This document shows positions 1 through 10,612 of a stretch of 64,000 nucleotides of DNA, piece after piece (within the stretch, counting starts at the first letter, position 1; each line of letters starts with the position of its first letter). Position numbers and translations under genes: made by a program. The stretch spans positions 348,897,390-348,961,389 of the forward strand of contig NC_092873.1 in NCBI RefSeq assembly GCF_028372415.1, written 5' to 3'. The DNA comes from Notamacropus eugenii (Eukaryota > Chordata > Mammalia > Diprotodontia > Macropodidae). The notes under the pieces were generated by a model, which saw only the letters and a list, made by a program, of their open reading frames with translations, was not told the DNA's origin and ran no database searches.

Positions 1-259
1 TTCTAAAATGAATTTGCATTCCCTGAGTACACAGTCATAGAACAGGGATTAAGAGGAGAAGCCTTTAATATTTACCATTGGACAACTCAAACTTTAGGGG
101 TCTCCTATTCAGGCTCAGGAGAGGACCTCATGCTGTGTAGGCACCCATTACAAACAAAACTGGCTCCCTCAGAGACTCCCTGTTTGTGATGAGATTATGG
201 CTACCCTAGAGCTGGGCATTCCAGTCTTACTGCAGGCAGAAGTCTTGTGGGTACCTTTG

Positions 260-500
260 ATAGAGGCAGTCAGGGTTAAGAGACATATCCAAGGTCACAC
301 ATTGGGCTTGGCAGCCAGCGGGCAGTATAGTCAGGAGAAAATGCTATATTTGGAGGCTGAGAACCTGGAATCTAATTCTGACTTTGACATCAACTATATG
401 ATCCTAGGCAAGTCATTTAACTTCCCTTCATACATAGCAGTAAGATGAGGCAATTAGACTAGATAATCTTTAGGGGCCTTTCCAGCTCTAAATCCTATGA
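260..500 (+). repeat. MIR fragment (-) followed by MIR3 SINE (+)
   Basis: A short antisense MIR core (a GTTAAG..CCAAGGTCACAC-like block near 270-302) is followed by a plus-strand MIR3. The MIR3 shows the 'ggcaagtcatttaacttccc' core near 408-427 and the '(c)cttccagctctaaatcctatga' tail near 479-500, which is diagnostic of MIR3 rather than MIR. Positions 1-260 contain nothing I can name, and the 83-aa open frame here has no recognisable features. Confidence 0.7.
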
Positions 501-639
501 CCTTTCCTCTTAATCTGATTTTTTTCTTGGGAAGAAGAGTAGGAACTGGATATTATGACAGATATCACCACTGCTTAACCCCACACCTGAGGTTAGGAAG
601 TTAGAATGAGAAAGACACAACTTCACTGTCACCATGCCC

Positions 640-900
640 AAGCTGGCATTTACATGGCACTTTAAGATTTGCAAAGTACTTTATAAATAGCAATATTTAT
701 GAATTTAACCCTGGGAGATAGGTGCTATTATTATTCCCCTCTTACAATTGAGGAAACTGATAGAAACAGGTTAAATGCCTTGCCCAGGGTCACACATCTA
801 GAAAGGGTCTAAGACTGGATTTGAACCCAGGTCTTCCTAACTCCCACCCCCTCCCCCCGTCCCTGAGTGCTCTGTGCACTATGGCACCATCTAGTTGCCA
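640..900 (-). repeat. MIR SINE, nearly full length
   Basis: Antisense MIR. It runs from the tail-like 'ggcatttacatggcactttaag' region, through a tract of the type 'ggtgctattattattccc' and the conserved 'gaggaaactga' and 'cttgcccagggtcacac' core, to the tRNA-like end 'gcaccatctagttgcc'. A C-rich expansion lies inside the tRNA-related part (841-860). Confidence 0.85.
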
Positions 901-1000
901 TATTAAAAATGTATTTCTAATATTCCAAACCCAGTTTTTAAGGTATTTTTTGTTTTGATGGCCTGTCCCTTTTTTTCTGAGAGAGAGAGAGAGAGAGAGT

Positions 1001-1640
1001 CATTCACTATACCACATTGCAGTTGTAAGGTACGCTAATTCTTTAAGCCTTTTTCATTACACTGGTATATACTTCTCTACTTCAACACTGCCAATAATTG
1101 AGGTTTTATCATGTGTGTACACCCTATAAATACTCCCTCCTTTTTAATTTCCTAAGGTCTTGGAGGCAGGAAATTCACATCTGTCCTCTAGTTGTTGTTT
1201 CAAAAATCTCCCTTCTGCATTCTCTATTCTCTCCAGCCCTCTCTAATCCACTCCAGGGATCTCCAGAGGCATCAAAACCTTCACTTGTCCCTAACATCCC
1301 CCAAAGGGGATGTTCTCTCTACCCTAGTCCTAGTGCCACTTCACTCTTAGTCTTTTAGCTATCTTGGAAGAGGAAGGAGATGTGAAGTCATACCTGGAAC
1401 AGCAGTGCCCAGCTTTCAGGACCCCTCATTGACCAAAAGATGTGAAAGATCTTGTGTCAGTAACTTGGAACAGTCCCTACTCTCCTCTGTGGCAGAGGAA
1501 CTTTATCTAGGGGACTTCACTGCCCCAAATTACCCATGCTCTGACATGAACACTGAAGGACACTGGAGCCAGGGTCTTCCAGTTTTGCCCTGTCCACTTA
1601 AAAGTCTTCAGATAGGACCAAGCCTAAGGGATTCCTGAGC
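1001..1640. other. Apparently single-copy stretch, no gene seen
   Basis: This follows a short GA run (978-1000). I find no recognised repeat and no exon signal. The 86-aa and 77-aa open frames show no conserved composition or motif and are treated as chance. Confidence 0.5.
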
Positions 1641-1651
1641 TCTCTCTCATC

Positions 1652-1790
1652 AATTTTTTTTTTGGAGGCAATCAGGGTTAAGTAATTTGTCCAAGGTCAC
1701 ACAGATAGTAAATGTCTGAGGTCAGATTTGAACTCAGGTCTTCCTGACTCCAGGGCTGGTGCTTTATCTACTCTGCCATTTAGGTGCCCC
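1652..1790 (-). repeat. Short tRNA-derived marsupial SINE with poly(A) tail
   Basis: An antisense SINE about 135 bp long. It has a poly-T (the A-tail) at 1654-1663, then 'ggaggcaatcagggttaagt', the 'ccaaggtcacac' core, and the tRNA-like head ending at 'ctctgccatttaggtgcc'. Flanking sequences 1645-1658 and 1791-1804 match at about 12 of 14 positions, which looks like a slightly decayed target-site duplication. The A-tail and duplication suggest L1-type mobilisation. Confidence 0.75.
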
Positions 1791-1839
1791 TCCCATCCAT
1801 TTTTGATGCTTAGTTTTTTTACTGGGGACATGAGTCTAG

Positions 1840-2010
1840 AACTCAGAGAAATCTTAGAGGTTATTTAAATCAAATCCCCTCTTTTCACTGGTGAAGGTAT
1901 TGAGGCTCAGAGGTTAAGCGACTTCTCTTAAGTTACACAGGAAGTAAGGATCTGAGATCTGAATTCTGGTTAGGTGACTCCAAATTCTTTTTCTACCAAA
2001 CTCCCTTGCC
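1840..2010 (-). repeat. MIR3-like SINE, degenerate
   Basis: This shows the antisense MIR3 order: a 'gaaatcttagaggttat..aatcccctc' block, then 'ggctcagaggttaagcgact', then a worn tRNA-like end. Divergence is high. Confidence 0.6.
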
Positions 2011-2039
2011 TCCCTTCCCAATTTCAACTCCATATGTCA

Positions 2040-2215
2040 TGTTCCTTGGAGCCACTTAATAAAATTAGTTTAATGAGGTTTTTTTGTTCTTTGTGGATAT
2101 TAGAAATAGAAATCTGAAGGGTCCCTGATAATCTTATTCCCATCCCTATACCTTATTGCCTGTCCAGTGCTTTGCAAAAAGTCAGAATTCAATAAATATT
2201 TGTTGAATTAATAAT
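2040..2215 (+). repeat. Unclassified repeat piece plus L2/MIR-like tail
   Basis: Positions 2050-2130 (a '..cacttaataaaattagtttaatg..' block followed by 'gaaatctgaagggtccc') match 6380-6460 in the same orientation. The pair therefore belongs to one dispersed repeat of unknown class, possibly an LTR because of the AATAAA-type signals. An L2-like sense tail follows at 2150-2212, ending in 'caataaatatttgttgaat'. Confidence 0.5.
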
Positions 2216-2458
2216 AATAGACCACATTACTTTAGTGCTTTAAAGTTCAACTTAATATAGTCCAATGATCCTCAAACATTTTGGTCTCAAGTAATACTCT
2301 TAAAAATTACTGAGGATTCCCAAGAACTTTTGGGTTATATTCATCAATATTTCCCATGTTAGAAATTGAAATGTCTTAGTATTATTATGAAAATAATTTT
2401 GACCTTACAGACTCCTTTTCCGGAAGTCCTCAAACATCATTTTGAGAACCTTTGGTGG

Positions 2459-2658
2459 CAGGGATGGGAAACCTGCGACCTCAAGGCCACATGTAACTCT
2501 CTAGGTCATCAAGTGCAGCCCTTTGACTGAATCCAAAATTGACAGAATAAATCCCCTTAATAAAAGGATTTGTTCTGTCAAACTTGAACTCAGTCAAAAG
2601 GCTGCAACCAAGGGCCTAGAAGACTACAGGCCTTGAGGCCACAGGTTCACCATCCCTG
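2459..2658. mobile_element. Foldback hAT-like MITE, complete
   Basis: A 200-bp palindrome. The ends are CAGGGATGGGAAACC (left) and GGTTCACCATCCCTG (right). The two arms pair almost throughout, meeting at a centre near 2548-2580 that reads the same on both strands apart from a few bases. The CAGGG termini suit hAT-type non-autonomous DNA transposons. No clean 8-bp target duplication survives (2451-2458 against 2659-2666). A relative lies at 51757-51950 and a half copy at 6227-6300. Confidence 0.75.
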
Positions 2659-2744
2659 GACTAGGGAATGAAAAGTACTGAATTAGGACTCAGGAATCCC
2701 AGCCCTGCCTGTTATTAGTTGGGTACCCTAGGGCAAGTCTTTTC

Positions 2745-3040
2745 ATAGGATTATAGAATTAGAGCTGAAAGATCCTTGGAGACCTTAGAGACCAATCCAC
2801 TCATTTCACAGATGTGGAAACTGAGGAAGAGAGTTTAAATGACTTATTCAGGCTCACACAGCTAGTAAATGTCTGAGGCAGGATTCAGCCTTTTGTCTTT
2901 CTGACTCAGAGTCCACCACACCACCTTGCTGTCCAAGCTTTTTTTTTTTTTTAGCCTCAAGTGCCTTATTCGTAAAAATGGTGGGGTTAGATTTGATTAA
3001 TTTAAGGTCCCTTCCAGCTCTAAATCTATGATCCCCCAAG
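2745..3040 (-). repeat. MIR3 SINE (-) and adjoining MIR3 fragment (+)
   Basis: 2745-2935 is an antisense MIR3 ('attatagaattagagctgaa' start, 'ggctcacacagctagtaaatg' core, tRNA-like end 'ccaccacaccaccttgctgtcc'). 2953-3040 is the 3' part of a plus-strand MIR3 ending 'ccttccagctctaaatctatga'. A poly-T run separates them. Head-to-head copies like this can fold back. Confidence 0.75.
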
Positions 3041-3320
3041 CCCAACCCTATGAAATAGATATGCATAAATATGCATATTCATATTTCCTAATCTTTGCCA
3101 TGTGGTCCCCACATCGAAGTCTGGGAATAATGGAAAGCTCTTTCCATTGATCAGTGGAAGATGCCAGAGAATACCTTTGAACAGCTGCAAACTGCGTGAG
3201 CTAAAGGCTGCTCTCCCCCAAGGCTTTGGTTACTCTGGGGCCAGGGTGACAATAGCCACACCATGACTAAACCATGAAGATGGAACCTCAGTTATTCAAA
3301 AACAAACTCTCTAAAGGCTT
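3041..3320. other. No recognised feature
   Basis: Unique-looking sequence without a repeat signature, an exon-like frame or splice sites that I can defend. Confidence 0.4.
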
Positions 3321-3324
3321 TTTA

Positions 3325-3450
3325 CATGGAACCCTGCTAGATGTAGGGGCTACAAAGACAAAATAATAACCATAAAACTTCAGTCCTTGCCTTGAAGGAA
3401 CTTATATTCTATGGGGTAGGAGAGTGGCTACACTGTGAATAGATAAATAC
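3325..3450 (-). repeat. LINE-2 3' tail fragment
   Basis: The antisense tail of an L2-like LINE: degenerate '..ggctacaaagacaaaat', then 'cagtccttgccttgaaggaac' and 'ttatattctatggggtagg'. This is the same order as in the better copies at 25219 and 32562. Confidence 0.6.
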
Positions 3451-3754
3451 ATCCATGCATAACTCATGGCCCTCAGAAACCTTGAGCCTCATATAACCAG
3501 GGGCTAATCTTGGGGGCTGACCCCATAACAGTTTCTCTCACTGGATCTTTGCCCTCATCTGGAATTAATACAGGAAAATCTCCAAAAGAAAGTTTAGGTA
3601 TAATTTTAAGTTCCTCCAAATGTAGGTAATAGAGTCCTTGATTCAATGTTTAATATGGGTATTGGGAATAGGACTGCCTTTATTTCACCTCAGAGAAAAT
3701 ACATAAGGAGGTGAAAACTCACAGGGGACCATGACCTAATAGGAAAGAGGGAAA

Positions 3755-4015
3755 CACTCATTTATTATGGGCCTACTATGTATCATACACTGTGCTAAGC
3801 ACTTTGGAAATATTATCTTATTTGATCCTCGCAATAATCCTGGGAAGTATGGGTTACTATTATTCCTATTTTACAGTTGAAGAAACTGAGGCAGATAGCA
3901 GTTAAAAGACTTGCCCAGGGTCACATAGCTAGTAAGAGTCTGAGGTCATACTTGAATTCAGGTCTTCTTGACTCCAGATCCAGCACTCTGTCCACTGTAT
4001 CAGCTAGCTGTCTCC
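3755..4015 (-). repeat. MIR SINE, full length
   Basis: A well-preserved antisense MIR. It has the tail 'actatgtatcatacactgtg', then 'aaatattatcttatttgatc', 'ttttacagttgaagaaactg', the core 'cttgcccagggtcacatagc', and the tRNA-like head to 'tcagctagctgtctcc'. The 76-aa open frame over it is a by-product of this repeat. Confidence 0.9.
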
Positions 4016-4705
4016 AGAGAAACATTAAACATTCAAATGACCTGCGTTTAAAGGAGGAGGATTCCCACCTCCTCACTACCCCTGACCTATATTCCTCCTT
4101 CCCCTAAGGAACATGTCCTTGGGGCTGATACTGACTTTAGATGTCATTATAGAAAATTTCTCTTTCCCAGAGTTCTACATAGTCTCCCCAGGACTCATGA
4201 TATCACCCTGTTGAAATTCCCCTGAAGAAACTAAACATATTTCAGAGCTTGCCAAACAAACAAGCCTCTTCTCATCAAAACTCCGTGGTCCAAATCACTC
4301 GCTGGTTTTGTTCTCCAAGAAAGATGCTGCATAGGTTCCAAGTGGACTGTATTTTTCATTCTCCAAGAGGCATGCTGTTTCAGGGAATCTTCTCTCTCTG
4401 GAAGGTCTGGTGTCCAAACTGACAAACTCAGGAACACTCAAACTTGCATTATCTGCAAGGCAACCAAGAGCTAATTCTGCCCAGGAAATCTCCCTTCTCT
4501 GAGTAGAAAACTAGGTTCTGGAACCACACTGCTTAGGATCAAAACTCCTGTAACACCAGAGGGTAAGGTTCAGTAACAGACCTTGAGCAGGTACAAGTGA
4601 TGAGCTTCTGCTGTAGATCACCACTACTGTTCTGGAAGAGTGGTAATACCTTTGATGCACTTCAAAGAAGGCAGAATAAGGTTGGAGGAAAAAGGCACAA
4701 AGAGA
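4016..4705. other. Apparently single-copy stretch, no gene seen
   Basis: No recognised repeat or exon. A weak similarity (aaggcaacc.. attctgcc.aggaaa.. cccttct) links 4460-4530 with 18195-18270, so part may be an old dispersed repeat. Confidence 0.4.
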
Positions 4706-4758
<53 letters not shown>

Positions 4759-4866
4759 ACAGACAGAGACAGAGAGAGATAGCAAGAGAAGAGAGGGAGG
4801 GAGAGAAAGGGGAGAGACAGAGAAAGGAGGAGGGGAGAGACAGAAAGAGAGAGAGGAGAGGGAGAG

Positions 4867-4935
<69 letters not shown>
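4706..4935. repeat. (GT)n - purine - (GA)n compound microsatellite
   Basis: About 25 GT units (4707-4757) run into an AGAC/GAGAG-rich purine block and then an unbroken GA run (about 4868-4934). The open frames across it (repeated Cys-Val, then Arg-Glu) are translation of the simple repeat, not proteins. Confidence 0.97.
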
Positions 4936-4938
<3 letters not shown>

Positions 4939-5149
4939 ACTTTTACAAGAATCAGCTTACTTTTTAGGGGCCAAAAAGAGGGGTGACTTATCCTGAGTCA
5001 GCTGGTCATAAAGGGCGCCCTGTATCTCATCACTCGCCTCTGCCAAAATGGCTTTCACTCTATAATTTCAACAGGTTGACTGGGGAATTCACATTTGATC
5101 ATGGACTCTCCCACTTTACCCCAATATTACTTGCAAAGGGAAAGACCCC

Positions 5150-5420
5150 TAAGAAGTCAGGGGAATCAGGAAAGGCTTCCTGTAAGAGGTGGTACTTGGG
5201 TTGAGCCATGAAGAAAGCTAGGGATTCAGAGAGGCAGAGGGGATGAGGGAGTACATTTCAGGTCTGGGGGCTAACTTAAACAAAGAAACGGAGAGGGGAA
5301 AGAACTCATAAATCAGTTTGAAAATTAGAAAGCAGAAAGGAGAGTAAAATGTTGTAAGAATTGGAAGGTAGGCTTGAGGCAGATTGCAAAGTGCTAACAA
5401 GGAAGGAAGGAAGGAAGGGT
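5150..5420 (-). repeat. LINE-2 ORF2/3' fragment, then (GGAA)n
   Basis: Antisense L2-like: 'ggcttcctgtaagaggtgg', a 'gggttgagccatgaagaaagc' block, and the 'ggaaggtaggcttgaggcag' region. This is the same order as other antisense L2 copies here but more decayed. It ends in a short GGAA tract at 5400-5419. Confidence 0.6.
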
Positions 5421-6040
5421 TAACATCAATCTGGAGGCTGCTCAGCCATCCCTCATCGCCTAAACACAGTTCCCATCCACTCTTACCCTAACAGGAGAAA
5501 CTGGATTTATTTATATACATGTGTCCATGGCACACTGGCCCTGGGCACAGTCAGTGAATCAGATTCAATCTGGGAATGCCCCAGGAGACAAGGACTATCT
5601 CTATCCTGGAAGGAGGTTGACCTCCGGCATCTATTCCTTAGGGACCCACTAGTTAAGAAGGGACTCCTCTTTCCCATTCCCCTATTACTCCTCTGTAAAT
5701 CTTCCTGTCATCTTTCAGGGAGAAAGGTGGAGAGATTGATTCTAAAGTGCTTGAGAATGCCACCCAGACATTCCCAATAGTGCCACAGGAGAACTTCCCT
5801 CTCCTGATTGGTGACGTCCTTTTCCTGAAAACTCAGGAAAGCCCTGATCATAATTCACTACATTCTTTCCTCTCCCTGGCCACCTCCTACACAAACAGCC
5901 TCTCCACAGGGTATAGAGCCTCCCCACCTACAGTTCTAGAACCCTAAACCAAGATCAAATTAATCATTCTTGAATGGGTATGTCAATCGACCATCGCTGG
6001 AATTTCTGGACCAAAGTGCCCCTCCCTGCTCATAACTCTC
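5421..6040. other. No recognised feature
   Basis: Mixed-composition sequence without a repeat or exon that I can support. Confidence 0.4.
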
Positions 6041-6044
6041 TTAT

Positions 6045-6145
6045 ATAACTATAGAACATAAACTCCTTGAGGACAGAATCTGTCTTTGCTTATGTATGTA
6101 TCCCCAGCACTTAGCACAATGTTTAGCACATGGCAGGGCCCTTGC
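6045..6145 (+). repeat. LINE-2 3' tail (+)
   Basis: Sense L2 tail: 'aactccttgaggacagaat', then 'tccccagcacttagcacaat', then 'agcacatggcag'. A CATT-repeat follows (6153-6172). Confidence 0.65.
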
Positions 6146-6226
6146 TTTGTTATTCATTCATTCATTCACATCATCTGGGAAGACAGGATTTAGGTGTGGA
6201 TTATAATCCCTATGGATGGACTAGAC

Positions 6227-6300
6227 CAGGGTGGGGAACCTGAGGGCTGGAGACCACATGTGGCCCTCTAGGTCTTCAAGTGCAGCCCTTTGACTTTTAT
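6227..6300. repeat. Left half of a foldback hAT-like MITE
   Basis: It begins CAGGGTGGGGAACCTG and continues 'accacatgtggccctctagg' and 'caagtgcagccctttgac', as in the left arm of the 2459-2658 element. The right arm is absent. Confidence 0.65.
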
Positions 6301-6369
6301 CTGGAGAGGAGAACTTTTGAGTTACTTTCCTTCTCTGACTTTCTATCCTGCTATTTCCACCACCATCAT

Positions 6370-6480
6370 CCTCCGGCTGTGGCCATTTAATAAAATTAGG
6401 TTAATGCTTTTTCGTTCCCTGTGGGGTCTGGAGATTGAAATCTGCGGGTCCCCACAAACCCAATAAAACCCCTGGCAGGT
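6370..6480 (+). repeat. Unclassified repeat shared with 2050-2130
   Basis: 'gtggccatttaataaaatta..ttaatg' and 'agattgaaatctgcgggtcccc' repeat the block at 2050-2130. AATAAA occurs twice, which would fit an LTR or a retroposon 3' end. The class is not determined. Confidence 0.45.
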
Positions 6481-6789
6481 CAAGATGGAACTGGAGCCTC
6501 AGTGGGAACAGTGATTAGATTAGTAGATTTGCTTTCCCTTTTCTCAATCACCCTGCTGTAGCCCCCAGCTCTTCTCTAATGACTACTGATAGCCTAGAAT
6601 TACCCAGTCACCCCACCAGGAGCTGCCCAGGTGAGAGGGAGCAAAGCTACTCCTGAGGACCACAGGCCTCCCCAGCTTAACTAGAAAAGATAAAGGAAAC
6701 CACCCTTTGCAAGAGTAAGGTGCTTTACTGTTTCTCAGAGACCCTGTGACTCTGTGGTCCTTTTTTGTCCTGATGCCATCCCTGAGTGG

Positions 6790-7250
6790 TAGACCCTGAA
6801 TCCTGTTTTTGAATGAGGAAAACAGATGCTTATAGAGATGAAGTCATTTGTCCAGGATAAGTAGCTGACATAGAGGTGTGTCCAAAAAGAATTTAAGATG
6901 CCTGACTCCCTCCAAGTGTCCCTCCCTCAAATCACAGAGCTCAGCAGCTGTCTGGGAAGGGGAAAGGGAAGTCCAGTAATGCCCTCTGTCCCTATATCTC
7001 ACAGGATCATCAAAGCACAAGTATTTGTGAAGTGCAAGGCTCTAGGGATACAAAATCAATGAATGAAAACAATCGCTCTTCACAGTGGACTTGGATGTAG
7101 AGCTGACAGGGACCTCAGAGGTCATGGACTCCAACCTTTTCATTTTTCAGATGAGGCAACTGAGGCCCATCAAGTTCAAGGGATTTGCCCAAGGTAGTAA
7201 GCATCAGAGATAGAATTCAAACCCAATGCCTCTGACTTAAAAAATATTGC
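6790..7250 (-). repeat. MIR remnant and MIR3 SINE
   Basis: 6790-6880 has a worn antisense MIR core. 7085-7250 is a clearer antisense MIR3 ('gatgtagagctgacagggac', 'cagaggtcatggactccaac', 'agatgaggcaactgaggccc', 'gggatttgcccaagg'). The sequence between them is unassigned. Confidence 0.65.
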
Positions 7251-7459
7251 TCCTTTTTATTGCAGCCCACCACTTCCAATATAGTTCCAGGGAAACATGA
7301 CAAGGCTTGTCTCCCATCCAACTGGGAATTTCTTAAAGGGACTCTATCTCCCCCATTGGCCTGGGTATGTCAATTAGGGCAAGGGCTATATGTCTCCCAA
7401 ACACACTGAGAGCTCTCTAAGGGCAAGGACTGTATGTATCTTCCCCAGAGGACTAGGGA

Positions 7460-8555
7460 CTATCCCAAACATAGGTCTCTAGAGAAAGACCCAGAATAGT
7501 TTGGTGGTGGAGAGGTGGAGGTGGGAATGTGGGACAGATGGACTGAATGATCCATACTGCCCTAGAAAACAAGTACCATCTGAGGGTGGACATCATATTA
7601 GAAGAACATGTTATTAATTGAGGAAAAACAGCCACTCCAAGGAAGGGTATAAGGAAGGAGATACCCCTTTTAGAGTAGAAAGAGCGATTGTGTCCAGGGA
7701 CCTGCAGGTCAGAAGAGCCAAGGCTGCTCCTGGATGTAGGGGTTAGGGAGGAGGGGCAGTGGGGTCCCACTGCTGGGGACTTCCCTAATTGGATGACTTT
7801 GCATGAAGGCCAGTCAGGTGAGTTCCACTCTCTGCAGCCGCTGGCTGATCGCAAGGTCTTGGGGTTAATTGCCTCCAATCTCACTTGCAGGAACTGATAT
7901 TTCATTTACTGCTCTGAGGGGAAGCTGCCCAGAGAATCAATCCAAGGGCATGGAGTTGTGGGGGACTGGGGAAGATGGACAGACTAGCACTTGCTTTGCT
8001 GGGGATTTCTAGGTACATCCAACAGAGCAGGAAGCGAAGACCCAGAGATGACCAGTGACTTCTAGGGAAAGCAGCCCCGACCCCACAGCTGCCCAGCCAT
8101 GGATGGGGGAAGAGCCTGGGAGTTCGGAGACTGGCTCCTTTGTGGATCACCCCTCCCCTACTCCTTTTCCGTTCCCACTAAATTTATCAAGCGCCACTGC
8201 TACCCCCCCCCCCCCCCCCCCCCGGCCAGCTGTGACAGGTTGGATATGTTAGCAAGGTTATTTTCACAAGTGAGGAAGGTATATTTGAAAATCGGAACCA
8301 GAGGTGTGAGCTCCTCTTTCCCTTCCAGGGACTAAACCTTAAAATCCTACAAATGAGGTGAAAATAAGGTGGGAGTGAAAAAGCTACATACAGCCAAGGC
8401 TGGGGATGGGATAGAAGGATTTGGAGAAGTGGAGTGGGGGGCGGGGAGGGCAAGGTGGGCGTCAAAGCATATTCTACTGCTTCCAATCAATTTCCCCACC
8501 CTAGGAATGAGAACCATAGAATGTCAGAAGCAGAAAGGACCATAGATAGTAATCA
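7460..8555. other. Apparently single-copy stretch with a poly-C run
   Basis: A moderately GC-rich stretch with no recognised transposon. A run of about 20 C lies near 8204-8223. Several overlapping open frames on both strands (up to 150 aa, minus) lack any family signature, have skewed Pro/Ser composition and no clear splice context. I regard them as chance, though a cryptic exon cannot be excluded. Confidence 0.45.
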
Positions 8556-8559
8556 TAGC

Positions 8560-9175
8560 TGGCATTTATATAGGTTTTCAGGTTCGCAAAGCACTTTAGA
8601 TACATTATTTCATTAGCTATTTACCGGGGCCTTGGGAAGTAAGTATTGGTGTTTTCTCTGTTTTAAGGGTAGGAATAGGCATTGGGACTCAAATTGTGAT
8701 TTCATTGGTGTAGGAAACTCTCTTTACCAAAGCACCTTCTCTTCAAGTTGTAATGGTGGGGTTTTCTAGGACATTTGGTGTTTAAGTGACTTGCCCAGGG
8801 TCACATGGCTAGTCTCTGAGGCAGGGCTCCTTTAAATCAAGTCTTGCTCTCTATCCATTGTACTACACTGTCTCATCCCCATTTTATAAACTAGGAAAAT
8901 AAGGTTCACTGAGGTTAAATGATTGTTCAGGATCACACAGTGAGCTGAGACTGGAGTTTAGAGTCTAATCTAGAGTCTCACACTTCGTGTTACCAAGTCC
9001 GTCGCTTAATCAGCTCCATTAAAACTCCTCACTTAGAGATTCTCTATTCCAATATTCTCATACTATAGCTAAGGACCAGAGAAAGGAAGTGACTTGCCCA
9101 AGGTCTCACAACATTAATTACTGGCAAAACCAAGTCAGATCTCATACTCCTTTCCTGTTGCCATCCCTCCTATAT
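8560..9175 (-). repeat. MIR and two MIR3 fragments in series
   Basis: 8560-8870 is an antisense MIR with a poorly matching middle ('ggcatttatatagg', 'cttgcccagggtcacatggc', 'tctatccattgtactacactg'). 8880-8990 and 9040-9170 are antisense MIR3-like cores ('aataaggttcactgaggtta', 'gaccagagaaaggaagtgac'). Confidence 0.65.
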
Positions 9176-9244
9176 AAATAAATTTGAATCAAATCCTTTG
9201 TTTCCTCTTGCACTGTTGTCCTACTCTGAAAAATTAAGTATCAA

Positions 9245-9512
9245 AGCATTTGGTAACTCAGTGGATTGAGATCTCACCTTAGAGTCAGGAAGACCTGAGT
9301 TCAAATACTGCCTCAGACACTGCCTAGCAGAGTGACCCTGGATAAGTCACTTAACTTCCATTTGCCTCAATTTCCATAACTGCAAAATGGGAATAATAAG
9401 AGGACCTACCTCCCAGGGTTGTTGTGAGGATCAGATGAGATAATAACTGTAAAATGCTTAGCACAGTACCTGGCACATAGTAAGTTCTATATAAATATTA
9501 GCTATTATTTTT
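9245..9512 (+). repeat. MIR SINE, full length, sense
   Basis: A tRNA-like head (an A-box-like 'ggtaactcagtggattgaga' and a B-box-like 'gagttcaaatactgcctc'), the core 'gataagtcacttaacttcc', then 'caaaatgggaataataagag', 'agggttgttgtgaggatca', and the tail 'agcacagtacctggcacatag'. One of the best MIR copies in the window. Confidence 0.9.
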
Positions 9513-9559
9513 GGTGCCTTACTCTGTGTTACAGACCTTTTCTAGGCAGGTGAAAAGGA

Positions 9560-10085
9560 TAGAGAAGACATGGGCAGTGTGATAGAGCGTAAAGAAGCCT
9601 GATCCTGGAGTTAGAAGACTCTTACACTGGTTCTGACATTCTGTAACTTGTACTATATATAACCTTGGGCAAGTACCTCAGTTTCTTCAACTGTAAAATG
9701 GGAATAATAATACTTTCCAGGCTCAACTCACAGGGTTGTTGTGAAAAATAAGCCTTGTATAGCTTAAAGCTCTATATGAATGTGAGTGATTACTGTCATC
9801 CAACACAAGGAATTAGAGTAGCTACCTTGTTCTGGGAATGGAAGTAGGTCTAGTGTGAAAGCAGAGTGGTGAATGAGGGATATCACGGGGGGCTTGGGTC
9901 CAAGGTCAGTTTCTGGCCCTGTCATTAACCAGCCACAGTAAGAGACCAAGGTGGAGGTTTTGGTGCCTCATTTTCTTCAGCTATAAAACAAGAATAATAA
10001 CACTTTTTCATTGTCTTTCTTACAAGGTTGCTATGAGAATGCTTTATATAGTACAACGTACTGTATGCGTGTGAATTATTATTGT
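9560..10085 (+). repeat. Two degenerate MIR copies, sense
   Basis: 9560-9790 and 9895-10085 each keep the order of core, 'actgtaaaatgggaataataa' or 'ctataaaacaagaataataa', then a 'gttgttgtgaa' or 'aaggttgctatgaga' block. Both are more decayed than the copy at 9245. Confidence 0.65.
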
Positions 10086-10129
10086 AAAGTGTGATATAAT
10101 GTAAGTTGTTACTAGAAATGATAATAATA

Positions 10130-10372
10130 ATCTAGCTTTTCCATAATGCTTTAAGGTTTGCAGAAACATTTTACAGATATTGTCTCATTCTATCTTTACA
10201 ACAGTTGTGGGGGTAGGAACTATTATTATCCCTGTTCTAAAGATGAGGAAACTGAGTCAGAAAAGAAGTTAAGTGACTTGCCTAGGGTTATGCAACTGAT
10301 CAGTGTCTGAGACTGAATTTGAACTCAGGTCTTCTTGACGCTAGGTCTGGTGGCTCTGTCTACTTCAAGCTG
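10130..10372 (-). repeat. MIR SINE, full length
   Basis: Antisense MIR, intact from 'cataatgctttaaggtttgc' through 'aactattattatccctgttc' and 'ttaagtgacttgcctagggt' to the tRNA-like head ending 'ctgtctacttcaagctgcc'. Confidence 0.85.
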
Positions 10373-10487
10373 CCAAAAAAAAGAAAAGAAAAGAACTGAA
10401 TTAGCATTTCACTTATGTAAAACCATGTGAAAATGTTACTAGATTTTCTGGGGATAATCTGGGGCTCTTGAACTGTGGCTCCAAGTG

Positions 10488-10612
10488 AGTGAATGGATAA
10501 ATTATTAAGTGCTTATTATGTACCAGACATTGTGTCATACACTAGGGATACAAATGCAAGCCAACAAGACAATCCTTGCCCTCAAAGAGCTTATAAACTC
10601 ATAAAGGAAGAC
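10488..10612 (-). repeat. LINE-2 3' tail fragment
   Basis: Antisense L2 tail: 'attaagtgcttattatgtac', then 'ctagggatacaaatgcaag', then 'caatccttgccctcaaagag'. It runs directly into the simple repeat that follows. Confidence 0.75.

Noticed and set aside
7453..7905. 150-aa minus-strand open frame
   Set aside because: No start context, motif or splice signal, and composition as expected from chance. The opposite strand is also open.
9245..9330. tRNA gene from A- and B-box-like words in SINE heads
   Set aside because: The boxes belong to SINE heads, no cloverleaf with anticodon arm can be formed, and the same words recur in every SINE copy.
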